Of a stretch of DNA of 64,000 nt, positions 50,453-58,660 are shown one piece after another. Position 1 is the first letter of the stretch. Each line of letters begins with the position of its first letter. The position numbers and the translations under genes were made by a program. The stretch covers positions 184,219-248,218 of the forward strand of contig JAQBRS010000003.1 of NCBI GenBank assembly GCA_028286395.1, written 5' to 3'. Source of the stretch: Candidatus Saccharimonadota bacterium. GTDB taxonomy: Bacteria; Patescibacteriota; Saccharimonadia; Saccharimonadales; Saccharimonadaceae. The notes under the pieces were generated by a model, which ran no database searches, was not told where the DNA came from, and saw only the letters and a program-made list of their open reading frames with translations.

Positions 50453-50908
50453 TCAGTTCTTGCTGTTCGCGACCTCGATGTCGAGTCTCTCGAGGATGCT
50501 CCTCGGACTGATGCCGAGGTCCACGAGGATCACGACGACGACAGTGTCGGTCGTGACGAGCGCTCGTAGGAGATGGTCAAGTCGCTGGAGGGCGATATGA
50601 TCACCATCCTTCTGGGCAAGCTCGTCGGCCTTATCGAACACGTCATACGTTGCCGTACTCGATGCGTCAATGAAGCCGTTGTTCTCGTCGAACCGCGGGT
50701 ACTTCGTTGCCACGATCTTGCGGAGCTCGTTGACATCGACCCGGAAATCTTCCAGGACGGTTCTTGCGGGATTTCTGGGCATCGTCATGATGCCGATCAA
50801 CAGATGTCCGGGCTCACGAACTTCGTGATTGAGCTCGGCAGCCTCGAATCCTGCCTTTTGCAAGGTATCTTCGAGGACGGGAGAAAGCTGGGAAAGGTGC
50901 ACTGACAC
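50453..50908 (-). CDS. stand-alone Clp N-domain (ClpC/ClpA N-terminal repeat) protein
   Basis: 151 residues covering the two halves of a Clp N domain: LSPVLEDTLQKAGFEAAELN with GHLLIGIMTMPRNPARTVLE, and DGDHIALQRLDHLLRALVTT with VVVVILVDLGISPRSILERL. The ATPase modules are absent and a terminator follows, so it is complete. In Clp machines this domain binds adaptors and substrates. A free copy could sequester them, or protect against arginine-phosphate-like or antibiotic ligands, as proposed for ClpC2 in actinobacteria (analogy). GC-rich, leadered (AGGAG ribosome site), monocistronic. Confidence 0.8.
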   Translation of the reverse strand: MSVHLSQLSPVLEDTLQKAGFEAAELNHEVREPGHLLIGIMTMPRNPARTVLEDFRVDVNELRKIVATKYPRFDENNGFIDASSTATYDVFDKADELAQKDGDHIALQRLDHLLRALVTTDTVVVVILVDLGISPRSILERLDIEVANSKN

Positions 50909-51052
50909 TCCTTGGGTAGTCGCGAGAAAGAACTGAGTTTTTTTCGAGGTTTTTTAAGGCCCCGTATCTATAGATAGAATAATGTAAAGTTTCCCGAAAC
51001 TGTCATTTCGATTAGCGCATTATGCCATAGTTGGCATAATTATTCAATAGCC

Positions 51053-52135
51053 CTAATCCTTAGTCGGTGCCTCAAGGAAGGCTTCCATAAACGGATTAAG
51101 GTCGCCGTCTAATACGCCCTGAATATTATTCGTCTCGAACTTGGTTCGCGTATCCTTCACAAGCGTATACGGGTGCAAGACGTAATTACGAATCTGGCTT
51201 CCCCAATTGGCCGACTCCCCTGCCTGTAGTTCAGTAATTGAACTCGTGTGTTGATCAAGTTGCATCTGCGCTAACTTCGAACGAAGGAGCTTCATGGCTG
51301 TCTCTTTGTTCTGTAACTGTGAGCGCTCGTTTTGAATTGCGATCACAATACCCGTTGGAATATGGGTTACGCGAACAGCGCTATCGGTCGTATTAACCGA
51401 CTGTCCACCGTGGCCACCAGCGCGATACACGTCAATTTTCAGATCTTTATCATCGATATTGACTTCGTCAGGCCGATCGATCTGTGGCAATACTTCGACT
51501 AGAGCGAAGCTGGTTTGGCGAAGATTGTCACTGTTGAACGGGCTGAGTCGTACCAGGCGATGCACGCCATTTTCACTCCGTAACTTGCCATAAGCGAATC
51601 CGCCCGTAATTCCGATCACGACCGATTTCACGCCAGCTTCTTCACCCGCAGAACGCTCGATCGTTGATGCGGACATTCCCGACTTTTCCGCCCAGCGAAG
51701 ATACATGCGCTCCAGCATCTCTGTCCAGTCTTGGGCATCGGTTCCGCCAGCACCGGCACTAAGGCGCAGAATAGCATTGTGATCATCAAATTCACCGTCG
51801 AACAGTAGCTCCTTTCGAAGGCTGGCGAACTCTTTTTCAAGGGCAATAATCTGGCCTTCGAATTCTCCCAAAAGACTATCGTCATCGAGATCCATCAGCT
51901 CAACCATATCACTGGTTTGGGCATGCAGTGTCAGCCACGGATCCACCATCGACTTAACCGCAGCAAGCTGTTTACTCAGATTTTGCGCATTGGCAGGATT
52001 ATTCCAGATTTCAGGTGTGGCAAGTTGAGCTTCAAGTGCTTCAACGTCACTTTTTTTGGTTTCAATATCCAGTCGTGCCAAAGCCACATCCACTTGAAGG
52101 CGGAGTTCATTCAGTCGTTTTATCAGAGGTTGCAT
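51053..52135 (-). CDS. prfB: peptide chain release factor 2
   Basis: Terminates at UGA and UAA. The tripeptide SPF (RLVRLSPFNSDN) and the catalytic GGQ (YRAGGHGGQSVN) identify RF2. 360 residues in one frame from ATG 52135; the autoregulatory internal UGA frameshift of many prfB genes is absent. TATAGT (complement of 52143-52148) ends 7 bp before the ATG. Presence of RF2 fits the standard genetic code. Confidence 0.95.
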   Translation of the reverse strand: MQPLIKRLNELRLQVDVALARLDIETKKSDVEALEAQLATPEIWNNPANAQNLSKQLAAVKSMVDPWLTLHAQTSDMVELMDLDDDSLLGEFEGQIIALEKEFASLRKELLFDGEFDDHNAILRLSAGAGGTDAQDWTEMLERMYLRWAEKSGMSASTIERSAGEEAGVKSVVIGITGGFAYGKLRSENGVHRLVRLSPFNSDNLRQTSFALVEVLPQIDRPDEVNIDDKDLKIDVYRAGGHGGQSVNTTDSAVRVTHIPTGIVIAIQNERSQLQNKETAMKLLRSKLAQMQLDQHTSSITELQAGESANWGSQIRNYVLHPYTLVKDTRTKFETNNIQGVLDGDLNPFMEAFLEAPTKD

Positions 52136-52142
52136 TACCTCT

Positions 52143-52166
52143 ACTATACAGGAAACATGCTACACT
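52143..52166. promoter_or_regulatory. compact divergent prfB/murI promoter pair, leaderless type
   Basis: Minus-strand TATAGT (52143-52148) for prfB; plus-strand TGcTACACT (-10 at 52161-52166) for murI. Gaps to both ATGs are 7 bp. Confidence 0.65.
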
Positions 52167-52173
52167 TTAGGAA

Positions 52174-52827
52174 ATGAAGATCGGTGTTTTTGATTCTGGC
52201 GTTGGTGGACGAGCGGTCGCAAAGCGACTTGGAGAACTATTGCCTGACGCCGAGATTATCTGTATCGACGACCATGAACACGTCCCCTATGGCAGTCGCC
52301 CCGTTGAAGAAATTATCCAATTGACCGATACGGCGATTCGCCCTCTCATTAATGCCCACTGTGACGCAATTGTCATCGCCTGTAATACCGTCACGACCGT
52401 TGCCATTACGCACCTACGCACCGAATACCCCGACATGAACTTTGTCGGCATCGAACCGATGGTCAAGCCAGCGACCACCCAAACTAAATCCGGCATCATT
52501 GCCGTCCTTGCTACCCCTGTTACTTTAGCAAGTCATTCTTATACTCTTCTAAAGGAAACTTGGGCTGAGGGCGTTACTATCTTAGAACCCGACACGTCAA
52601 CATGGGCATCACTCATTGAAGCAGGAAAAGCCAACGAAGTTCCTATCGAAGAAACCGTCTTTCAATTGATCGAACAAAACGTCGATATCATCGTACTCGC
52701 CTGCACTCACTATCACTGGCTAAAAGAACGCGCTGTCACGGAGGCCGGATCACGTGCCATCGTCCTCGAGCCATCCGATGCAATTGGTAATCGAATTATA
52801 AGTTTGCTGGGAAGTGAAAGCGTCTAG
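52174..52827 (+). CDS. murI: glutamate racemase
   Basis: Makes D-glutamate for peptidoglycan. 217 residues, shorter than most MurI (about 260). D7-S8 in VFDSGVGG, the first catalytic Cys C70 in ACNTVTT and the second C177 in LACTHYHWL are all present. Convergent with murD, with which it overlaps by 4 bp; together they supply and add D-Glu. Confidence 0.92.
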   Translation: MKIGVFDSGVGGRAVAKRLGELLPDAEIICIDDHEHVPYGSRPVEEIIQLTDTAIRPLINAHCDAIVIACNTVTTVAITHLRTEYPDMNFVGIEPMVKPATTQTKSGIIAVLATPVTLASHSYTLLKETWAEGVTILEPDTSTWASLIEAGKANEVPIEETVFQLIEQNVDIIVLACTHYHWLKERAVTEAGSRAIVLEPSDAIGNRIISLLGSESV

Positions 52828-54122
52828 TCTTCAAGGGCATTAACATCGGCAACAAACTGCTCACCGCGATCAACATAACTCTTAAACATGTCAAAGCTTG
52901 CCGCAGCTGGACTTAAGATAACAACGTCGTTTGGTTTCGCCAGTGATGCGGCTGTTTTGACGATCTCATTCATGTCTTTTGAGTCGACCCGATGAACCAG
53001 TGGCAAACTGTGATCGTCAAGCATCCCCGTAATCCGAGTGCCATTCGCCCCAACTGAAACGATGGCACGAATAGAACCACTCTTGATAATGGCCGTAACG
53101 AGCGGTGTATAATCTGCTCCTTTATCCGATCCACCAATAATAAGTACTTTGGGTTGCTCGAATGCTGCAAGTGCAGCCACAGCGCTCGTTGGCGTTGTTG
53201 CAATACTGTCGTCATAGAAGTCGACACCCCTCACGGTACGAACAAAAGCGAGTCGATGTGGCAATCCTCTAAACGTACGAAGCCCCGCTTCAATGGTTTC
53301 AGGATCTTTGACGAACTTCCAGGCAGCATTGATAGCCGCGATCGCATTCGACTGATTATGCGCCCCTCGTATCTGTAAAACATCGACTGAACAAATTTTT
53401 TGTTCACCGTTGTAGAAGCTGCCGTCTTTAATGTGTACCGTACTTTCACTCGGATATCCTATTTTTACCCCTGAGGAGAGTTGAGCAATTGAACGAGAGT
53501 ATTCGTTCTCTCCGTTATAGATAATAATGTCATCATTCGTGTACTGAAAACGAGCAATATTCGCTTTTGCAGCAACGTATTCCGCCATATCGGCATGAAC
53601 ATCCAGGTGTTCTGGTTCGATGAACAGCACGACTGCCGTCTGAGGCGAACGCTCAACGTCCCACAACTGAAAACTAGAGAGTTCGTACACAATAATATCG
53701 CTTGGCTGGATGTGCGGAAGCAGATGAAGCGCAGGTTGCCCGATATTTCCGACAAGATAGACCGTACGGCCTGCAGCCTGCAAAATCGAAGTAATCAGGC
53801 TCGCTGTCGTCCCCTTACCCTTTGAACCAGTGACGCCAATGATTGGCGCGGGACATTTCTCAAAGAATTCATTCGTCGCAGACCATATTTTACCGTCGGT
53901 CTTAATCCTGTGCGGTGAAAGTCCAGGCGTTCGTATCACCAGATCAAAGCCGTCGAGCTTTTGGAACGCATCTTCACCAAGAATCGTCTTTACCCCCTCT
54001 GGAACGATAAATTTCGGCGTCTCAGAGTCGTCGACAATCGTTATGTCATTGGCTGGATCAGCTGACCAATAATTGTAACTTGCTTCACCCTCAACCCCAT
54101 AACCCGCGATAGCAATCTTCAT
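52824..54122 (-). CDS. murD: UDP-MurNAc-L-alanine:D-glutamate ligase
   Basis: Adds D-Glu to UDP-MurNAc-Ala. 432 residues: N-terminal Rossmann domain (KIAIAGYGVEGEASY), ATP site GVTGSKGKGTTASLI, central NQSNAIAAINAAW and C-terminal LLIGGSDKGADYTPL (matched in sequence as VLIIGGSDKGADY). It lies outside the dcw cluster. TAGAAT (complement of 54129-54134) ends 6 bp before the ATG. Confidence 0.93.
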   Translation of the reverse strand: MKIAIAGYGVEGEASYNYWSADPANDITIVDDSETPKFIVPEGVKTILGEDAFQKLDGFDLVIRTPGLSPHRIKTDGKIWSATNEFFEKCPAPIIGVTGSKGKGTTASLITSILQAAGRTVYLVGNIGQPALHLLPHIQPSDIIVYELSSFQLWDVERSPQTAVVLFIEPEHLDVHADMAEYVAAKANIARFQYTNDDIIIYNGENEYSRSIAQLSSGVKIGYPSESTVHIKDGSFYNGEQKICSVDVLQIRGAHNQSNAIAAINAAWKFVKDPETIEAGLRTFRGLPHRLAFVRTVRGVDFYDDSIATTPTSAVAALAAFEQPKVLIIGGSDKGADYTPLVTAIIKSGSIRAIVSVGANGTRITGMLDDHSLPLVHRVDSKDMNEIVKTAASLAKPNDVVILSPAAASFDMFKSYVDRGEQFVADVNALED

Positions 54123-54131
54123 AGTTCTATT

Positions 54132-55418
54132 CTACTCGGATTCGAACAATCCCGTAAGCTTATCGTTCAGTTCAACGATTTCATCACGGTCGCCGTTACT
54201 GACTGCGGCGAGCACCCAGGTATTTGCTTCGACGAAGCTCTTTGCCGTCACCATAATCTTTTCACGGGTAACTTTACGGATCATATCAGGCACTTTCTCG
54301 TAATCTTTAATAAAGTCATCCGCAAAATAACGATTCGTGTAGAAGCCACTGATCTGCGATACCGTCTGTGCGCCCATTTGGTAGCGTCCAAGTCCGAATG
54401 ACTTAGCAGCATCGATTTCTTCTTCGGTCAGATTACCGTCGAGGACGCCTTTAATCTCTTTTGCGATAATATCAAATAGTGCAGATGCAGTATCGTGGTT
54501 TACCTGGCCAGAAATATCCCAAGCACTGTCGTAGAAGCCGGCACCAGTGTATGAACCAACACTGTAGGCAAGCCCCTTTGCACGAGCTTTTCCGAATATT
54601 CGTGAATGGGTTGTCCCTGTTAAGATGTGATTCAAGTTGTGCATTGCATCCAGTTCTTCATCAGAAAGCTCGCGTGGCACGCTAAGCGTTAGGCCAAAGG
54701 TAAGATTTGTTGCATCCTTACGGCGAATCAATGCGGGATTAGCTTTTGTCAGTTCGTCGCGTGGCACTTCAAACCGTTCGCCCTCAGGGAGTTCAAATGA
54801 TTCGAGCTGGCGAATGATGTCGCTCTTGCGTCCACGAAGCTTTCCAGCGATCACAAAGCGCATATTACGCGTTGTGTGCGTGCGACGGTGATGTTCGCGG
54901 ATATCAGCCAATGTTACGTTTGCAATGGTTGGAATCGCTTGGCGATAGGTTAAAACGTCTTCACCAAGCAGTTGTTGGACACGTGGCCACAAGATACGGT
55001 GGTGATCATTCAAATAGTTGGTAAGTTCGCTGCGGACATTCCCCTTTTCGGCTTCAAGCTCCACGGCGTTGAATCGGGGCTGGCAAATACTGACTTTTTG
55101 TAGCTCAAGAATACGATCCCATTCAAAGTCGGCACAGTCTGTGTCATAGACCATCGAAAGATCGCTGGTGTAGGCATTATGATAGGCACCGTTCTTGGTG
55201 AACTCTGATTCAAAATCATGTTCAGACTTAAACTGCGCATTAGCACCAAAGGCCATATGTTCCATGATGTGCGCGACTTGCTCGATATCTTTGTTTTTCG
55301 CATATCGGCTACCGGCTCTAAACTGAAACTGCATGCTCATGACGGTGGCGCCAGGAATATTGATAAACAGGCCTTTTGCGCCATTTTTTAGTTTCACTTC
55401 TTCGACAGTATGGTTCAT
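54132..55418 (-). CDS. M16-family zinc peptidase
   Basis: 428 residues. Inverted zinc motif H50-I-M-E53-H54 and a distal Glu in ELEAEKGNVRSEL are present, so the protease should be active. Two M16 half-domains are seen. No signal peptide, so probably cytosolic, clearing peptides. Nine bp upstream of murD on the same strand order, so co-transcription is possible although murD has its own -10. Confidence 0.88.
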   Translation of the reverse strand: MNHTVEEVKLKNGAKGLFINIPGATVMSMQFQFRAGSRYAKNKDIEQVAHIMEHMAFGANAQFKSEHDFESEFTKNGAYHNAYTSDLSMVYDTDCADFEWDRILELQKVSICQPRFNAVELEAEKGNVRSELTNYLNDHHRILWPRVQQLLGEDVLTYRQAIPTIANVTLADIREHHRRTHTTRNMRFVIAGKLRGRKSDIIRQLESFELPEGERFEVPRDELTKANPALIRRKDATNLTFGLTLSVPRELSDEELDAMHNLNHILTGTTHSRIFGKARAKGLAYSVGSYTGAGFYDSAWDISGQVNHDTASALFDIIAKEIKGVLDGNLTEEEIDAAKSFGLGRYQMGAQTVSQISGFYTNRYFADDFIKDYEKVPDMIRKVTREKIMVTAKSFVEANTWVLAAVSNGDRDEIVELNDKLTGLFESE

Positions 55419-55476
55419 AAACGGTAACTTTTCTTTTTTTACTAATTAATGTTGGTTCGGATGCGCAGGATCGCGG

Positions 55477-58101
55477 TTATTTACGGCCAGTTTTACGGTT
55501 TTGGCGCTGATTTTTCTTTTTCTTGCGAGCCTGGCTCTTCTTTTGGCTTGCTTCAGAAGCTGATTCGGCTTTTTTGACCTTAAAGTCCTTATCGCGGTTT
55601 GCTTCACCAGAGGTGACTTCATTCACGCCCTTAATAACGGCGGACTCAGCCAAACGTGTTAGTTCAGTATCGTGCTCTTCTTGAGCGCGAACCGCTGCAT
55701 CACGAGCCGTCACGTGGGTCACGGCGCGAAGCACTTCATCACGAAGCGTTGATTGCAAACTATCGAATAGTTTTTGAGATTCACTACGGTATTCAACAAG
55801 TGGGTCACGTTGTCCAACGCTTCGCCAGTGGATACCGTCACGGAGGTGTTGCATGTTCTCGAGGTGTTGCATCCAGAGTGTATCGAGAACCTGAAGATAC
55901 ACTTCACGTTCGACTTTTCGGAGTGCATCAACTTCGACTTCTTCTTCTTTTGCTTTGTAGAGTTTCGCAACTTCTTTCATCGCAAGATTGAAACGAGCCT
56001 TGTCATTCTTCTCGGCGCCAATAGCCTTGAGGCGCTTGTCGCTTAATGGGAAGATGTCTTCAAATTGAGAATTAAAGTTTGGATTGTTCTTCGCTGGAAG
56101 CAACGTCAATTCACGAACTTTTGCTTCAATTAAGCGTTCAATTTCAGATTTGATGTCAGCACCTTCGAGAATCTTGCGACGAATCACATAGACCACACGA
56201 CGGTGTCGGTTAATCACGTTGTCGTATTGGACAACGTTCTTACGAATGTCGAAGTTGAAGCCTTCAACGCGCTTTTGCGCCGCTTCAAGCGTGTTTGAAA
56301 CCATCTTGTGCTGAATCGGTGTTTCATCGTCCATGCCAATACGGCCCATGAGTGAAGCAATACGCTCACCTTGGAAAATACGCATCAGATCGTCTTCTGT
56401 CGAAACGTAGAATTGTGTCAGCCCTGGGTCACCTTGACGACCACCACGACCACGAAGCTGATTGTCGATGCGACGAGATTCGTGTCGCTCTGAACCAATC
56501 ACAACCAGTCCACCGAGTTCTGTCACGCCTTCACCAAGCTTGATGTCGGTCCCACGTCCAGCGATGTTGGTTGCAAGCGTAATTGCACCCTTTTCACCGG
56601 CTTTTTCGATAATCGCTGCTTCACGTTCGTTATTTTTGGCGTTCAAGATTTCGTAAGGAATCTTTGATTTCTTGAGCCAGTCAGCGATCAGCTCGTTCTT
56701 TGAAATTGACGCAGAGCCAACCAGGACAGGACGTCCCTCTTTGTGATATTCGGCAATGACGTCAGCAATCGCTTTGAGTTTGCCTTTTTCGGTCTTAAAG
56801 ATCAAATCTTGGCGGTCTTCGCGCGCAATTGGCTTGTTCGAAGGAATTTGAATCACATCGATCTTGTAGATTTGCTGGAATTCTTCGGCTTCAGTGAAAG
56901 CCGTACCTGTCATACCAGATAATTTCGTGTACAAACGGAAGTAATTTTGGAATGAGACGGTTGCAAGGGTCATGCTCTCTTGCAAGACTTCTACCTTTTC
57001 TTTTGCTTCAATTGCCTGGTGTAGCCCTTCGTTATAACGACGACCTTGCATCAAGCGACCCGTAAATTCGTCAACGATCACAACTTCACCGTCTTTTGTA
57101 ACGACATAATCTTTATCGCGGCGGAAAAGTGTCTGCGCACGAAGCGCTTGATCAAGGTGATAGACGGAACGAACGTATTCAGGGCTATAGAGATTCTTAA
57201 CGCCAAGCAGACGTTGAATCTTGTCGACACCGTCGTCAGTCAAAGCAACCATTTTGCGCTTTTCGTCGAGGACGTAATCATCAGGTAGGAGTTTTGCAGC
57301 AACTTTGGCAAATTGAATGTAGCTTTCAGGGTTTTCAGCGGCTGGCGCGCTGATGATAAGCGGCGTTCGAGCTTCATCGATCAGGATTGAGTCAACCTCG
57401 TCAACGATCGCGTAGTGAAGATCGCGCTGACGAAGCAAATCAACTTCGTTCACCATGTTGTCACGAAGATAATCGAATCCGAATTCGTTGTTTGTGCCGT
57501 AAGTAATGTCGGCAGCGTAGGCTTCTTTACGAGTGACGGGGCGAAGGTGCGACAAACGTGGGTCATCGTGTGAGGCGTCAGCGGTGTAGCTTGGATCAAA
57601 GATAAATGAGGCTTCGTTAATAATAACGGCGGTCGTCAGGCCAAGGAAGTGATACAACTCACCCATCCAGGCGGCGTCACGTTGGACAAGGTAATCGTTC
57701 ACGCTGATGACGTGGACGCCTTTTTCTTCAAGGGAATTTAAGTAGGCTGGCAAGGTAGCGACAAGCGTCTTTCCTTCACCGGTCTTCATTTCAGCAACAC
57801 TGCCTTCGTGAAGCACCATACCACCAATAAGCTGGACGTCGAAGTGACGCATGCCAAGAATACGGTCGCTGGCTTCACGAACAAGTGCAAAGGCATCAGG
57901 CAGGATAGTGTCGAGTGACTCGCCCTTCTTTTGAAGTCGCTTTTTTAGGACTTCTGTTTGCTTCTTAAGATCAGTTTTCGATAGCTTCTTGTATTTATCT
58001 TCAAGCTCATTAATAGAGACTACTTTTTTCTGTAGTCGCTTTAATGTCTTTGCTTGTGGGTCACCAAAAATTTTGGTGAGCGCACCTTGCCTACTAATCA
58101 T
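55477..58101 (-). CDS. secA: preprotein translocase ATPase SecA
   Basis: Motor for Sec export. Start taken at ATG 58101 (ISRQGALTKIFGDP), which matches SecA N-termini and has GAAAGGCGGGG upstream; a TTG 36 bp earlier is unlikely. About 874 residues. Walker A MKTGEGKT, DEAD-type Walker B VDEVDSILIDEARTPLII and NIAGRGTDIKLGEG are clear. The C-terminus ends in a Lys/Arg-rich tail (KKKKNQRQNRKTGRK) in place of the zinc-binding SecB site. A TATAAT about 50 bp upstream gives a leadered mRNA. Confidence 0.96.
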   Translation of the reverse strand: MISRQGALTKIFGDPQAKTLKRLQKKVVSINELEDKYKKLSKTDLKKQTEVLKKRLQKKGESLDTILPDAFALVREASDRILGMRHFDVQLIGGMVLHEGSVAEMKTGEGKTLVATLPAYLNSLEEKGVHVISVNDYLVQRDAAWMGELYHFLGLTTAVIINEASFIFDPSYTADASHDDPRLSHLRPVTRKEAYAADITYGTNNEFGFDYLRDNMVNEVDLLRQRDLHYAIVDEVDSILIDEARTPLIISAPAAENPESYIQFAKVAAKLLPDDYVLDEKRKMVALTDDGVDKIQRLLGVKNLYSPEYVRSVYHLDQALRAQTLFRRDKDYVVTKDGEVVIVDEFTGRLMQGRRYNEGLHQAIEAKEKVEVLQESMTLATVSFQNYFRLYTKLSGMTGTAFTEAEEFQQIYKIDVIQIPSNKPIAREDRQDLIFKTEKGKLKAIADVIAEYHKEGRPVLVGSASISKNELIADWLKKSKIPYEILNAKNNEREAAIIEKAGEKGAITLATNIAGRGTDIKLGEGVTELGGLVVIGSERHESRRIDNQLRGRGGRQGDPGLTQFYVSTEDDLMRIFQGERIASLMGRIGMDDETPIQHKMVSNTLEAAQKRVEGFNFDIRKNVVQYDNVINRHRRVVYVIRRKILEGADIKSEIERLIEAKVRELTLLPAKNNPNFNSQFEDIFPLSDKRLKAIGAEKNDKARFNLAMKEVAKLYKAKEEEVEVDALRKVEREVYLQVLDTLWMQHLENMQHLRDGIHWRSVGQRDPLVEYRSESQKLFDSLQSTLRDEVLRAVTHVTARDAAVRAQEEHDTELTRLAESAVIKGVNEVTSGEANRDKDFKVKKAESASEASQKKSQARKKKKNQRQNRKTGRK

Positions 58102-58218
58102 TACGTACCCCCGCCTTTCAGGAAATTCTTCAGTCAATTTGCTTTAGGTATTATTATACGATCTTACGGGGTACTTAACAAGGCGTTTTCACGCTAATTA
58201 GAGGCAAATGTAAGAGAT

Positions 58219-58593
58219 CTAAATCTGTTCTGGACGCTGCGTGCGCTTGAAGCGACTCAAGACTCGCCGATTGCCCATATGGGTAATACTCGCCTGTTTG
58301 TATCTGCGCATTTGATTGATAAGTTTTGCTTCGACGATGTCGATTGCAGCGAACATATTGACGGTTGAGTCTCTGGCCGTCAGTCGCTTTTCGGGAACGT
58401 TGATGATAATTTCGGCTTCATATTTGTTACCATGGTCTCGATTTACCTGTTTCAGTTTTACATCTGCAGTCACGCTTTTGCGAGCGTGGCGCGGCAAGTA
58501 TCTATCTAGTTTTGCGACTTTACGCATCACATACTTTTGTACCTGGTCGCCTGCTGTATACTTCACACCGGTGATATCAATTGATGCTATCAT
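58219..58593 (-). CDS. hpf: short-form ribosome hibernation promoting factor / RaiA-like
   Basis: 124 residues with the beta-alpha-beta-beta-beta-alpha pattern of HPF (IDITGVKYTAGDQVQKYVMRKVAKL, VTADVKLKQ ... EAEIIINVPEKRLTARDST, MFAAIDIVEAKLINQMRRYK). The C-terminal dimerisation domain of long HPF is absent. GGAGGG ribosome site 3-4 bp before the ATG and TATAAT at 58628-58633, so it is leadered. Confidence 0.88.
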   Translation of the reverse strand: MIASIDITGVKYTAGDQVQKYVMRKVAKLDRYLPRHARKSVTADVKLKQVNRDHGNKYEAEIIINVPEKRLTARDSTVNMFAAIDIVEAKLINQMRRYKQASITHMGNRRVLSRFKRTQRPEQI

Positions 58594-58660
58594 CTACCCT
58601 CCGTTTCCGTCAGTTGTTGATAGTCTTATTATACTCTGCTTATCCTGGGAATCGCCCGTA

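Noticed and set aside
51053..52135. Programmed frameshift in prfB
   Set aside because: The coding frame is continuous from the ATG through SPF and GGQ, with no internal UGA.
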